NCBI GenBank assembly: GCA_030867875.1
Contig: JAOWCC010001368.1
Location: forward strand, 7,487,714-7,551,713
From: Actinernus sp. WN-2022
Lineage: Eukaryota; Cnidaria; Anthozoa; Actiniaria; Actinernidae
Direction: 5' to 3'
Length of the DNA: 64,000 bases
Part shown: in pieces, positions 24,525 to 37,600 of the stretch
Layout: every line of letters begins with the position of its first letter
Numbering within the stretch: the stretch's first letter is position 1
The notes under the pieces: model-generated
Database searches by the model: none
What the model was told of the DNA's origin: nothing
The model's input: only the letters and a program-made list of their open reading frames with translations
Position numbers and translations under genes: made by a program

Positions 24525-24660
24525 CCATATTGAGTCCCAGGAGAATAAAAACCTTTGTTTTCATCCGGTAAACTCGTTCTGAAACCAACCAGTGCGAGGC
24601 TACCGGGGCCATATCTATTGTTTTATCCAAGATGGCCGAACTGCGATAACAGCCATGGCA
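24525..24660 (+). mobile_element. Partial MITE, relative of 61593-62047
   Basis: Shares cggccatattgagtcccagg, agaataaaaacctttgtttt and aactcgttctgaaac with the outer element at 61593-62047, here without its inner insertions. Confidence 0.65.
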
Positions 24661-24953
24661 TAGCCCCCATGACCATCAGCCTCAATAAACTCATAGGCAT
24701 CAGAATCTGGTTACTCCAAGGGCGAGCTAAAGAGCTGCTTTAAACCCCAGCCAAATCAACCTGAATATATCAAATAATATCATCATTATAGTAGTTTTGA
24801 TGTGGTAAGCTGCTTTAATAGTTGTAATACACCTCGATCTTCCACACTTTGAAAAAGTCACAAGTTATATAGTCTTCATCTTCAGTGTTGTTCCAGCGCT
24901 CGCTATTAGTTCCATTACATTATACATGTTAGAGATCTCATTCACCAGTAGCC

Positions 24954-25101
24954 TAACCTGAGTATCAGGCTTACCTTTTCCCCCGAGAAAAAGAAAGAAA
25001 AAACAATGCGCGAGAGGGGGAAAAGAACGCCCTTCTCCTCCCTCTTCTTTCTTTTTTTTTGGGGGGGGGGGGGGGAGGGGAAGGGCCTGATACTCAGGTT
25101 A
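24954..25101. mobile_element. 148-bp hairpin MITE with perfect 9-bp target duplication
   Basis: Inverted ends TAACCTGAGTATCAGGC and complement, flanked by CCAGTAGCC at 24945-24953 and 25102-25110. The core has a long G run (about 25060-25075). Confidence 0.88.
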
Positions 25102-25149
25102 CCAGTAGCCCCAGCACTAATCCAGCAAGCCGACCTCTTGCTGGCACTG

Positions 25150-25408
25150 TGGGTGGTCACGGCCAGGGTTTATTGCGTTCACAGTGGTTCTTTTACGTCC
25201 CCAATATTTGGAGACGGGACCGCCATTTACGTGGTCATCCGAGCCACGGCGAAGGTCTAACCATTTGCAGATGTTAGAGCAAAGGCAGCACCTTCTCCTC
25301 AGTTATTTTTAAGACCCTGAGTGTTGGTCCGACCGGGGTTTGAAACCACGATCTCCCGCACAACAGACCGGCGCCAGCCGGGAGGCGGTGAACGTGGCCA
25401 ACCGGGTT
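25150..25408 (-). mobile_element. tRNA-derived SINE, family 2, diverged
   Basis: On the minus strand: gccggtctgttgtgcgggag, B-box-like GGTTTCAAACCCC, then caacactcagggtcttaaa and aggtgctgcctttgc, as in the better copy at 63428-63796. It sits about 170 bp upstream of the FARSB start codon. Confidence 0.75.
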
Positions 25409-25577
25409 ACTCTGCAGAAGTACTGGGTAAGACTAGTTCCAGTCCCATCGCTAAGTACAATTTTCTGATGAAATGGTTCGGGAGTGTGTTCGATTGAGGA
25501 CAAAAAAAAACAGAAGAAAATACCTTTGAGTGGGACCTCGAGGCTCGTACTTGTGCGTATAGTGAAAGCTTGTCATC

Positions 25578-25635
25578 ATGCCGACCGTTGATGTGCAGAA
25601 AGAGCTGCTTTTTGAAGCTTTAGGGCGAACATACA
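25578..25635 (+). CDS. FARSB: FARSB exon 1 (residues 1-20)
   Basis: ATG with A at -3. Encodes [19 protein letters not shown] plus one base of the next codon; donor gtgagt. Matches the conserved FARSB start, so the initiation codon is well supported. Confidence 0.93.
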
Positions 25636-28600
25636 GTGAGTAAAATTGTGTTCCGGTCGGCGGCACGTGTATTTTACGAGAAAATCTACAACATTTAATC
25701 TTATTTCGATACTGTTAAAGAGTAGATTGTCGTCTGCCTGACCTGATAATATTGATTATTCTCAATCTACTTTTTACCGATTAATCGAAAAAGGACTGGA
25801 TGAATGTCTATTAAAGCTATATCTATCTACTCTCATCCCACCCCCTCCCCCTAAGGAATTTTGTCACCAAACAATACAAATTTCATCTTCTGACTTTTAG
25901 CAATTACAGTGGAACCCCCCTGTCTTGAACTCTCGAGGGAAATGGAAAATAGTTTGAGATAGCGGGGGTTCGAGATAGCAGGGTAGTGTCAAATATCAGA
26001 AATTTATTATTAATAATATTAACTCAATATAATTGCTATAAAAAAATAATTACATCAGAAGTACAATAAACCCCACTGAAATTCGTCTCTACAATAAACA
26101 CGAATATCGAATTAATCATAACAACAGTTATTTCAAACGTATGCACTTCAATAATATAGTGTTTGTTTTCTGTATCTACAATACTCATGTACATCAAATT
26201 CAGTTGAGGATGCTTAACCAAGTGTTTGATAACAAACTCCCGTTACATGTCCACATCTACAACATCACGTCTAACAGATCCGGACGTTGTTGCTGTTGCC
26301 ATGAAGAAAGGTTCAATCATTTGCTGTTGTAGATTGCGTCTGATGGTCTTTTCAATGAAAAACGACATTTTCTTCACTTTTCTTCGGATATCTTTTGCGC
26401 CACTTTCATCGAGAAACAGACTGAAGGTAGAGAGCGTGTCTATCATTTGTTGTATCTCGCTTAATTTAATCGCATTAATTTCCTGTTAAAATTTAATTTA
26501 AATGATAAAGATTTGCACTATTATAACAGCTGTGATTTGTTATTTTTAGTGTTGTGTTGTTTGTCAATCGTCTTAGCAATTAGAGTTAGAGATAGCTGGG
26601 GTCGATTTGGGACAAGGGAAATCGCAAACAGTTTGAGATAGCGGGGAGTTCGAGATAACCGAGTTCGAGATAGCCCATAGTAAATAACTGAAATAACAGG
26701 GGCAAAACCAAGGGAAATGAGTTTTAGTTCGAGATAGCGGGGAGTTCGAGATAACCGAGTTCGAGATAGCAGGGTTCCACTGTACTTACAAAGTGCTTGG
26801 ATTGTTTAATATACTGTTGAACTTGATAAAATATATTTTTGTTTCATCTATACTTAGATTATCATAACCAAACAAAAGAAAATCTTTTTCTTGAGAATCC
26901 GACAAGAGATACCAGCTGTTTTCAAAAACTTTCAAAAGTGTTATCCTATGGAACGAAAAAAAGAACAGCATTCTAGTTTTTATTTCACAAAGTCTATGAA
27001 TGCAAAAGGAGTACATTTATATGTTCTTCAGTTTAGACATGGGGGGAGGGGTTGGGGGGAAAGTGGGATTCATCACTGTCACCAAATTATTTCCTCTTCA
27101 CATGTGACTTTATTATATTGCAGCTGATGAAGAATTTGAGGAACTTTGCTTTGACTTTGGTCTTGAGTTGGATGAAGTGGTAATTATAAGAGCTTATCAT
27201 TTGGTTTTAGTTGGGATCCAGGCTAACGGCCACCATGGCCAGTAAAATTCCCTAATGCAGTGTAATATATATATTTAGTATATACAACATGGGAACCTAC
27301 ATAGATCATGCAATTTGATTGGCTCGCTATCTTGCAATAATGAGCAATAGCCACCTACAAAACTCGGGATAATTTTGAAACAAAATGTCAGGCGTAAATT
27401 CACGGTTCGCGATTGTTTCCGATGTTGACATTTTAGAAAGTCAACAAAATGCAGTGCCCAAAAGCATTAAAAAAGCTACAAAATGTTTCAAGGTAAAATG
27501 TTTGCATAAAATGTACAAAAGCAACTGTCACAACTTGATTTGCCATAGCAAAAGCTTTGTTTGCAAGAGTTACATTTGTCACGCCTTCTATTTAAGAAAT
27601 AAAACTAAAAACAATTCTCATTTTGTGTTGAGGTTCCTGTGTCGTATATACTAAAACAATTATTCGCCTCAGGCTCAGTCGATATTGGTCAATATTCCCT
27701 TTGACTTCGTCTTGGGAATATTATCCAATATCAACTTAGTCTTCAGCAAATAATTATTGTTAAATATATAGGCAAGCCTATAGGGGGGCTCCATCACAGT
27801 AGAGTGCCTGATTTCTGGGAATTATTGTGGTTTATTGACTTTGGCTGAGAGATATTTCAGACAGAGGGGTTGAAACAAAGTTTTTGATTGATCGCTTTGA
27901 AAGACTGATTTTTTTAGTTAGTTATTAATTAAAATGACAATTTGGTACAATGTAAGAAAGACAATACCAGAATGAGGAAGGGAGAGCTAAAAAATGTTGT
28001 CCATTGAAAAAAAAGTGTCCTTGTCGAGACTGTGTGCTCTGCTGTCTGGGCTATCAATGCATTATAAATAACAATAAATAATTGCTACAAATATTAGTGG
28101 TGGGTCATGCGCAGTAAGTGGTGCAGGTGGACGGATGCTCTGCTCGTGCGGGCAGGAGCTCGGAACTCTATATGTGAGTTAATTGAGTTGATCAGTTTGT
28201 ATCTGATCCTTACATTGAAGGTTTATCTTTTCTCAAGGTTACAGAACCTGTAACAGAGGTGGTACAAGGTCAAGATGCAGAAGAAGTTGTAATCTATAAA
28301 ATTGATGTTCCTGCTAACAGGTTTGTAGACTCTGTATGTAATTACTTTATGAAATCAATATATATGTACATGTATATGTATAAAAACATATGTACATTTG
28401 CATGTGCTTAAAATAATTATTATGTACAAGGTAGATTGATTTAAAGGGGATATGTCAACTGAAGGCCTAGCCGTCGTCATGACAGTACAGCCTTAAGTAA
28501 CTGTGTAAATGGTGGAAAGATGAATGAATGAATGAATGAATGAATGAATAAACCTTTATTCAAGCAGGGTAGTCCCTTTTGCTTCAACCTGTGACTACTA

Positions 28601-31600
28601 TCAATAGGAACCCTGACAATTGACTTATAACAATTAAACTATTAAAGGACAACTGAACCCTAAATCAATCCAATGACTATACAAACTTGTATTCAAGAGA
28701 AATAAGTTCTGCTATTTTATTTCTTTGTGGTGCACGTCTAAAAAGAGGAAATACGTTTTTAAGGTAGAAAAATAGCCGATTTGTGTGGCAGCTCAATTCA
28801 GTGCTTTTTTCCCCATATCGTACGTCATGCATACCAAGGAAAAACAACCACACCTTCAGCACAAAGAAAGTACAATAGTGTGCAATTATGAGTTGTTAGT
28901 CCATCTATTCAAAGCCAAAAATAACATCACATTTAAACTAATTTACTCCCCGTATCGTACGTCACACCCAGGTGGAAATCTTATTAAGATCTTATAAGAT
29001 CTTATAAGATCTTATAAGATTCTTATAAGATTCTTGATAAGGTCACAAGATCTTAATAAGATTGGTAAATCTTAATAAGAACTTATTAAGAGAGGATCCA
29101 TGTGAAAACCATGCAGACGAGTCTACAGTGCACCTCTCCGATTTCCTTTAAACTTGGCACACATTTATATCTTAACTAGCTAATGTCCCATGTGAAATAG
29201 TTTGGCTGAAATGTAAAAGGCCTTTGAGATATGACAATCAAACTGTTTGACCCCCTGAAATGCTCAAAATCAGAGCAAAATATACCTTATGTTGTAACAT
29301 GTCGCAATCGCAAATGATTTTAAGTAGAAAGATAACATTATTACCTGCTTTAGTACTAAGTCCCGTCAGCATATTAAAACCAAAATCAACTAATTTTATT
29401 TCTATTTTGTCGCTTCTGTCGAATTTTTATTTAACGCTACTTTAATAGGTCTTTTTAAAACCCGATAAATGCTGTCTGGCAATGGCCGTTTGCAGAGTTG
29501 CGGCCTTCTTTTCTTTGAATTTAGAAATATTTCTAGATTGACTTACAATAGATCTTTGCATCTGGTAAAAAAAATCTCTGTAAAGTTAATGCTGGGTTAG
29601 AGAGTACGCACTCTCAAAATCCGCAATGTTCAGTTATTAAACAAACGACGATATGGTGACACGGCGATTTTTTTTCGATTAAAATCGAAAATACGGTGAA
29701 CTTCACATATTTTCTGACAATAATTTCTTTAAGAATTCGAATGCACATTCATTTTCAATATTATTTTAGTTTTGAAGGGTGACCAAGTCCATCACCCGAT
29801 ATGCAGATGTCTAAAGTGACTGAATTATTGTCGAGTTTGACGGAGTCAAAGCTGAAAAATAGGTACTCATAGTTTATGGCAGTATCTTTGTTTAAAATTG
29901 TTTGATTGGATCAAAGACAATGAATTTTCTTTGAATATGGTATATAGAGGATTTCAAACTACGCTACGCTTTAAATACAGCTTCTAATCCGGCGAGTCAC
30001 TCTGAATTTTGCGAGCCTCATTAGCGGGGTGAATGAGTGACAAGTACAAATGCACGTACAGTCGTATTTAGGTTCTTCAGCCGATTCTCTATTCAAGTTT
30101 TTAGTTTTTATTCTGTAAAGAAACGATGTTTTCTTTTCATAATAAAAAAAAACCTAATGGTTTCGTTTTCTTGGAAGCCCTTTATTATATGCTCATCGAA
30201 TAGTTGGCCAAGTTAGAACCGTTTAGATTCAGCAACGGGAAGCCATTCTGATGTCGTTACTACCTTGTTACGGACTCAATTTGTTTCAATCTTGTGCATA
30301 ATATTCTGTTCGTTCCGTTGAAATACCAAAATGTGTGTATAATCCATGAAATCAAATGTGGTATCACCGAAATAGATGAAATCCCTTCAGTGATATAATG
30401 ATATCTCAAGAATTGCGTGACAGGAACTGCGTGTAACGTCTGCACGTGTAATTCCCACCCTATCCACGAGATGGATTTGGACTTGATCAAGTGCTCATTT
30501 TGTGTATATTCAACGAGGGAATGTGGCATATCTTCTCGGCGTTACCAGGGAAAAACAACTATATTACCGTTGAAGGCATGTCCCGACCCCCTTACTAAGA
30601 ATTGTATGAAATGCCTTGGCACTTGGCGCGGATGTTGTTGATGGCGCGTGTGAAGTAAAATTATCATAAAATCTATAAATATTTTCACCTGTACTGTACT
30701 GTCTAGACAGGGTATTTTATTCATTTTTGATTTTAGAGCGGGGTGGTAATGCACTAGTCAAAGTAAACCCCCCCCCTCCTCCTCCTCCCCCAACCCGGGA
30801 CAGGGTGGGAGGGGGAGGGGGTTTATTTAGACTAGTGCATAATGGCTCACTCTCTGCTTAAAGCTGCCTGTGATACACTTGTATGCGATTTGTTACTGTC
30901 GTCCTCGTATCTCTTTATAGCGGAGCTCGTTCCATAAAAAAAAACAAAGAAAATCAATATAGAAAACAAAAGATAAAAGAACAACCCACACAAGTGAAAA
31001 AAAAATCACGCCGCGCGCCTCGCCCGCTCGCAGACGTAAAGGTCGGTACACACGAAGGGACAAGTCACGTGTCCTGATATCCTGTTCCCCGCGGACACCG
31101 GACATCCTACAGCTGAGAAACTACAAACCTCGTACACAAAGAATAACGTATTTCTTTACAGTTTTAAGGTAATAGACCAGTTAGCGGTTTATTATAATTC
31201 CGACATTTTGAAAGGGGTGTAAACATGGCGCGAAATACAGTGTTTGTATGGGAATCCGATGACAAATAAAATCCGTAAAATCGAATTTCTGAAATATTCT
31301 TCAGATACAAACTTAAGATACCAGGTAAAAGATTAATTGATCGAAATTTGAGGGATGTAGCTGTGCTGGGAAGCATGCAATCGTGGATTTAGTTTTCCAT
31401 ACATTTGTCTGTAAAAACGAGTCAAAGTCCGCGGGATAATTTGCGCAAAAAAAATCAATCTTCCAGGAAGGAAAACATTTTTCAGAAGCATTTCAAAGAT
31501 ATTTTCTTGTTTCGATGAGGCAAAATTTGCTTCCGCAACAATGTTTTCACGTTGGCTATGGAGGAAAACAATGTTTACTAGGCTCCAGTGACACACAGTA

Positions 31601-34600
31601 TATGTGTTTCTTAGCAACACAAACCCAGACCCCACCAGCAAGACAATTTGACACAGTGCGCATTCGTTAGTTTTTTTTCTGCAACAACGTTTCCTCGTAT
31701 ATCCACCCGTGCAGCAAAACATTTGTATGCTTCCTGCTCGTTCAATTAGCCACCCAGGCAACATTAAGAGAAACAGAGAAGCGCAGTGTTCGCGCCTACG
31801 CCTTTTCGATCCCTCGTACCTCAATCGGATGATCACGTAAAATGGCGGTCCCGTCTCACGCAATCTCGTTCTCATAACCCGCGATCTTTTGGCCAGTATC
31901 TTAGCGCTGGTCAAAAGATCGCGGGCTCTGGGAACGAGATTGCATCTCACGACGCTCGTATTCATCAGCAGCTGTGTATCACAGGACGCTAAGGAACCAC
32001 TTTGGACGTTAAACAAATATCTGGCAGTGACCACCCTCAGTGCTTGTTGGTCAGCCGCATTAATGGGAAGATAACTAACATAACTACTCATGCTTGTAAA
32101 CTGCGTGGCTTACCGTGTGTCTGAACAAGTGCCCCGCACATACATGTATATGTAAATCCAGCGTAATTCAGGTCTGGATAAAGTCTGTCACGATCCACAC
32201 AATATGTTTCATCGTTCACCCATATGTTTTCTGAACCCTTTTCTAAGATAGTTTGTAGCAATAGCAACATACGTCAGACATTTCTGAACTTCGCTTTCCA
32301 GGATGGCACTGCGCTCCAGTTCGGCACCGACACAGCTGATTAGGCCATCCCAATAAAATGCAAATACGTAGAGAGCTAGGAAAAGAGGTGTAGTTGAAAG
32401 TATGTTCTTCATTTTTTTTTTTTTAACTTTTGCCAAAAATTGGGTCAATGTCAAGCTTTGTATTTTTGTTAACTTTTCCTAAAAAAATTGGGTCGGTCTG
32501 GCGATTGGAAACGGAACATTTTATTGGGATGGCCGTATGTGGGTCGTGTGAATATACAGGATATATGCACGGGATGTTAGAAATCATTTATAATTCATTG
32601 TTGTGACCTTGTGTATGAATGTATGCAAACATTTGACCCCATAACAGTTACATATATCAGGTGCATCATGGGTAATTTTAACCTATAATCAGCTTGAAAA
32701 AAATTAAAGTTTTGCAAACAAAATTATGTAGATGTATTAAGTAGTGCATTATGATTATTTTCAGTTCTGTTTCATGAGATTCATAAATATTTCAATATAA
32801 ATTACCCACTCTGGTATATATGTTGGGCACCACAGACGAAATGATAAAACACCGGATCTCCTAGCGTGTAGGGATCTGATCAGCAATATATAAAGATAAA
32901 TAGACCAGAAAGGAAAGGCTGATTCAACGGTAGAGAGTTTTTTCTTCCAATATTCCACATGGAATGTACACATCTGTGTTCGGGCTACCTGTGGTCCACA
33001 ACAGCAGACTGGGTTCTAGTCCTAAATAAAATGGCGGATGCTACAAAGCCATCTGTATAAACTATAATGGGTAAATGTTCTTTCGGTGTAAAATCGACAA
33101 GAAGATAATTATCGTAAGTTGTGGCTTCGAGACCATGACAGAGCTGTGGAGGAGAGCACAAATAAGGCTAGAATCAGGTATGCATTTATTGCTGATTCAT
33201 CCTTCGTATTACTAATTTCTCTTATTTTGAAGTTGATTGTTAATTAGTTGTTGTTTATTGCAAAACCATAGGCATAAGTGACAAATAAATTTATCACCCA
33301 GTTATTTTAGGGCTATGTTTCTCATTCCTGACCGTTATTTGTCCCGTTATTCTGCACACGATACAGCTTGCATCTGGCGTTGATTGTTTATTCAATCAAT
33401 CAATCAATGTTTATTTATTGGTACCTTGGAACAACATTGTGTACATCAGTATATATCCAATAAATTTGACTACATATAATAATGATAATAGTATAACAAA
33501 GGGGGAAATATATATATATATATAACATTTCCTTTACATATACTAATAAGGAACAAACTGCATTAAATAACAAGAACGATTTGAACTACTTGAATAAAGT
33601 AATATAAAGTTATAGTTTTGATCAATGTGATGACATTATTATGTTATATTGTGATAGCTTTGAAAGAGTCAACCAATTGGTTAATAAAAGTACCACTTAT
33701 TTTATGAATATTCCGATCTTTCATTGAGATTATGTAGTAAAATAAGCTTGTATATTGACGTTGGACCCGGGCGTTGGGAGTATGTTACTTTGGCCTCACT
33801 GCTCCTAAGCTGAATAAACTTTACAAACTTTTTAGTCCCCAGTTGTATTTCCAAATGACTGATCTACAAAATAATAACTCTCTCATCTTCTACAATTTCG
33901 CCGCATCGATAGTATTCGAATGTCATTTTACCCTAAAATTTGACTTTTTGAAAAATAATTTCCGAAGTCACTTGTACATGAAAGCCTTACTCCTTGAATA
34001 CTGAATATTTTTTGCCACTTATATCATAATTACATTGTAATTGGTCGTGTTTATGCTGTAGAAACGTTTTGTGTATATAGCTTATATGGTTTGTTCAAAA
34101 ATATTCTGTAAACATGACTAAAAATACATAGTGGAAATACCCCTCAAACCGAGGCAGTTCGTACTAACCCCCATATCTCTTACAGTTTTTGGAATTTTTC
34201 CAAAATATTCTACCAAGTCTAATGCCAGGCCAATAGTAACATATGTGCAAAATATGAACAAAATCTGAGATGTACCATGTAGACTCATTTTTTCAGGGTG
34301 CATGGTTTTCACATGGATGCCCTCTTAAAACTTTGAATCTTATAAGATTCTTATAAGATCTCGCTAAAATATTTCAGGATCCTATAAGAATCTTAATAAG
34401 ATCTTAATAATTTCTTATTAAGATGTTACCAAGATCTTGGTAAGAATTTTATAAGATTTCTATAAGAATCTTAATAAGATCTTATAATGCTTTCTTATCA
34501 AGTTCTTAATAAGAATATTATAAGAAATTTTATAAGAATCTTAATAAGATCTTAGAAGAAATTCTTATTAAGATCTTACCAAGTTCTTGATAACAATCTT

Positions 34601-37600
34601 ATAAGATTTCTATAAAAATCTTAAAAAAGATCTTGCAAGATAAGTGAAAGAAAGTAATTACTTTCAAGATCTTATAGACCTTGACAATATCTTAACAAAA
34701 TCATGCATAACTATGCCATTATGCATGACATTTCTAAAATCCTACATAATCTTACAAGATATTACTACACTGAAAGTTCTTACAATTAGATCTTACTTTT
34801 GGTACAAATTAGATCTGGTAATACTTTTATAAAACAAATTCTAATGTAATGGTTTGTAAATGTTTACTTTTACTTATAAACCCATCCACCCACCCAGTTC
34901 TTATTTCACCTACAATACTTCTTACATTTGTAAATATTTTTTAAATATATTTTATCTTTATGCTAGATTAGATTTTAAATACATATATTTTTAATCTTAG
35001 TTTACACATGTATAGCCCAGAGTTAAAAATTCGGTACCGTTTTTTGGCTCAAATTTTATCTTGAATGCATTTTTTTGGATATCATTAGTGGTACGTCAAG
35101 TGGCATTTGTTGTCTCCAATATAGTCTCTAATCTTACTGTCCTAGAATGCAAAAAGGTTTCGTATAATGCAAAAAGCCATTGTTTTTTACGTCGTTTTCA
35201 TGACAATGTACATTGTACATGTATCTCGTTGACCATGTTTAAGTTCATATCATGGCCTTGGAACAGTATGTTCTATTGCATTTATATCGTAAAATGGCTT
35301 CCTAGTTCTTGAAAACTAAAGCCATTTGTTTCATGCTCCAGTACAGACAAGCGTTTTATTTTAATATAGAAACTCAAAACAAAAGTAGTCAAAAATAACT
35401 TTAGTAAATTTGTGTGTAAGAAAAAATATTCATTATAGTATAAAACTTACAAATACTGATTACTGTCTGCATGTTTTCTAAAATGTTAAAAAATACATTG
35501 AGGTACTGAATAAACTAATATTAGATCTAAACCAAAGGAATTAGATTACTTTGACAGGCACTCAATAAACTAAAGCTAAGATTACATGAACAAAAAGTCT
35601 ACTAACAATTTATGCAAGATCTTCATAAAAGTTAGGTTTTTGTAAATTTTTCTTTGTATCCATGTCAATTACCAGTTACCTTAGGCATTTAATAAAGAGA
35701 ACTATAAATGATTTAACTGAAAACGTTAGTGGAAAATTAATTTGACCTACATACAAGTCACGTTATCGTTGACGTTAGTGGAGTACCTAGCTAATTGTAA
35801 AAAGGTTATCTAGACACAGATTAACCAAATCTATTAAAACAATTAAACATCGGAAATTCTTTCATTAGAATACAGTCGAAGCTCCCACAATAGGACACCC
35901 TCGGGAAGCAGTAAAGCTGTCCGTAACTGGAGCTGGCCGCTTACAGGAACGTGTAACTACAGAATTTGACTGAGGATATTTCAAACAGGGTTTTGTCAAG
36001 GCATCCATAAACAGAGCTGTCCGCTTACGGGTGTCTGTTAAGAGAGCTTCAACTGTATTCAAATTTACCCTCCATAACTCAAACCTTAGAAATGCGAGGA
36101 GCATAACTTTCAAAAGAAAACTGAACAATTTGTGGTGCTAGCTTTTCATCATTCTTTCTGCTACTGCAATTGAAAACAAACAGTAATGCAGGGGTTTCCC
36201 CTGGATATGCCTATTTAAAGTTGAAAACAAGAGGCTGGATGCAGCCTTAACTCAGGCTGTATCAAGGCACATGATCATCACCTGCACCTTGTTTGTAAAA
36301 AAATGTTTCTACATTCTTAACATTCCATTCTAGGGTGTGGTCACTAGGGAGGGGTGGTGCTCCACTCCTATTATTTATTAGGGATGGTGGTAGCACAATG
36401 ACTTTCACTTTCTCTCTGCTCCCCTAGTATATATACATGTATATGTAATTTAATATTTTTCTTGTATGTAAATTAAAGAAGTTGACCTTTTACTGTAAAC
36501 ACTACTTATTCATGCTGTTGTTCTGTTATAGTGCAGGTTCTGAGTCTAATAGATGATTGTCTCAATGTTTATATTTATCCCATATTATAAGTTGTATCCT
36601 GTCCATCTTGTGATGGAGCTATCACTATACATGTATTTCACTACTGTTCTTTATAGTTCTACAGTCTACCCTGCGGCTCTTTATCGCAGCTCGCTGATTG
36701 TCGCCTTGTGGCTCTTTCTCCAGCTCCACGGCTGTTCTCTCTAGAAAACCTCTGGAACCAGGGTATCTACAGTCATGTTAATCGTATTCGTGGTCAATCC
36801 GTGTTCGAAAATAGTACGAAATTAGTTGCAAAATATTGTTGATATATTATCTGTATGTGATAATTGTAATACTCTTAATATTGTATTCTATCAGAAGTCC
36901 ATATTGGTATTTGTTGGATTAAAGATTATTAACTGAAATGCCTGTTGGTTATCTCTAATTAAAAGCTTTACCCTCATTCCCAAAACTTCAGTCTGCTCAT
37001 TATATTATAGAAGTATAAAGGAACTGTTGGAAGCCTTTCTTGAACCAAAACCTCGCCATCATCCCTGCGAAATGAATTCCCAGCTTTTTTGGAATTCCTA
37101 ACTATTCCAAGTGATGCAAATGAGTGTGAGTCCACAAGGTTTGGAATTGCTGGGAATTCCTTGGAATTGTAGATAACAAATTAGATAAGGTTTGGAATAG
37201 TTAGGAATTCCTAGGAATTCCCAAGATTTCTAAGTCATGCAATTTAATAATTTAGGAAAGGTGTTAACTTTAATGCATGGAATACCTGGGAATTTCTTGG
37301 ATTTCAAATTTATGAATTTTGGACAGCTTGGAATAGCTTGGAATTCCTAGGAATTACCAACTTTAAAGTAACTACCATAAAGGACAAATTACTCTATAAT
37401 TTCGACACGAAATATCACTGCAGGCCAATGCTAAAATTAATCTCGACCATAATTTGCCCTCTAAAACATTTTTAATCTTTCAAAGTATCCATAGAAGGCT
37501 CAAGAAATCACTCGATCACAAGAAATCACTCAAAATCAATCATTTAACCATATAATTTATTTCTATACATCTTTTTCAAACGATCTAAATTACTTACAGA

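Larger units (their letters stand above)
29271..34129. other. Interior of the intron-3 unit, mostly unrecognised
   Basis: Contains separately listed hairpins at 30749-30840, 31861-31942 and 32343-32534, and a CAATCAAT run with a retroelement-like tail at 33384-33420. A 252-codon minus-strand frame (32091-31333) crosses a MITE and shows no family motif. No gene is supported. Confidence 0.5.

Noticed and set aside
31333..32091. 252-codon minus-strand open frame
   Set aside because: It crosses a MITE with a target duplication, has no domain motif and low-complexity-free but unlikely composition; no homology recognised.
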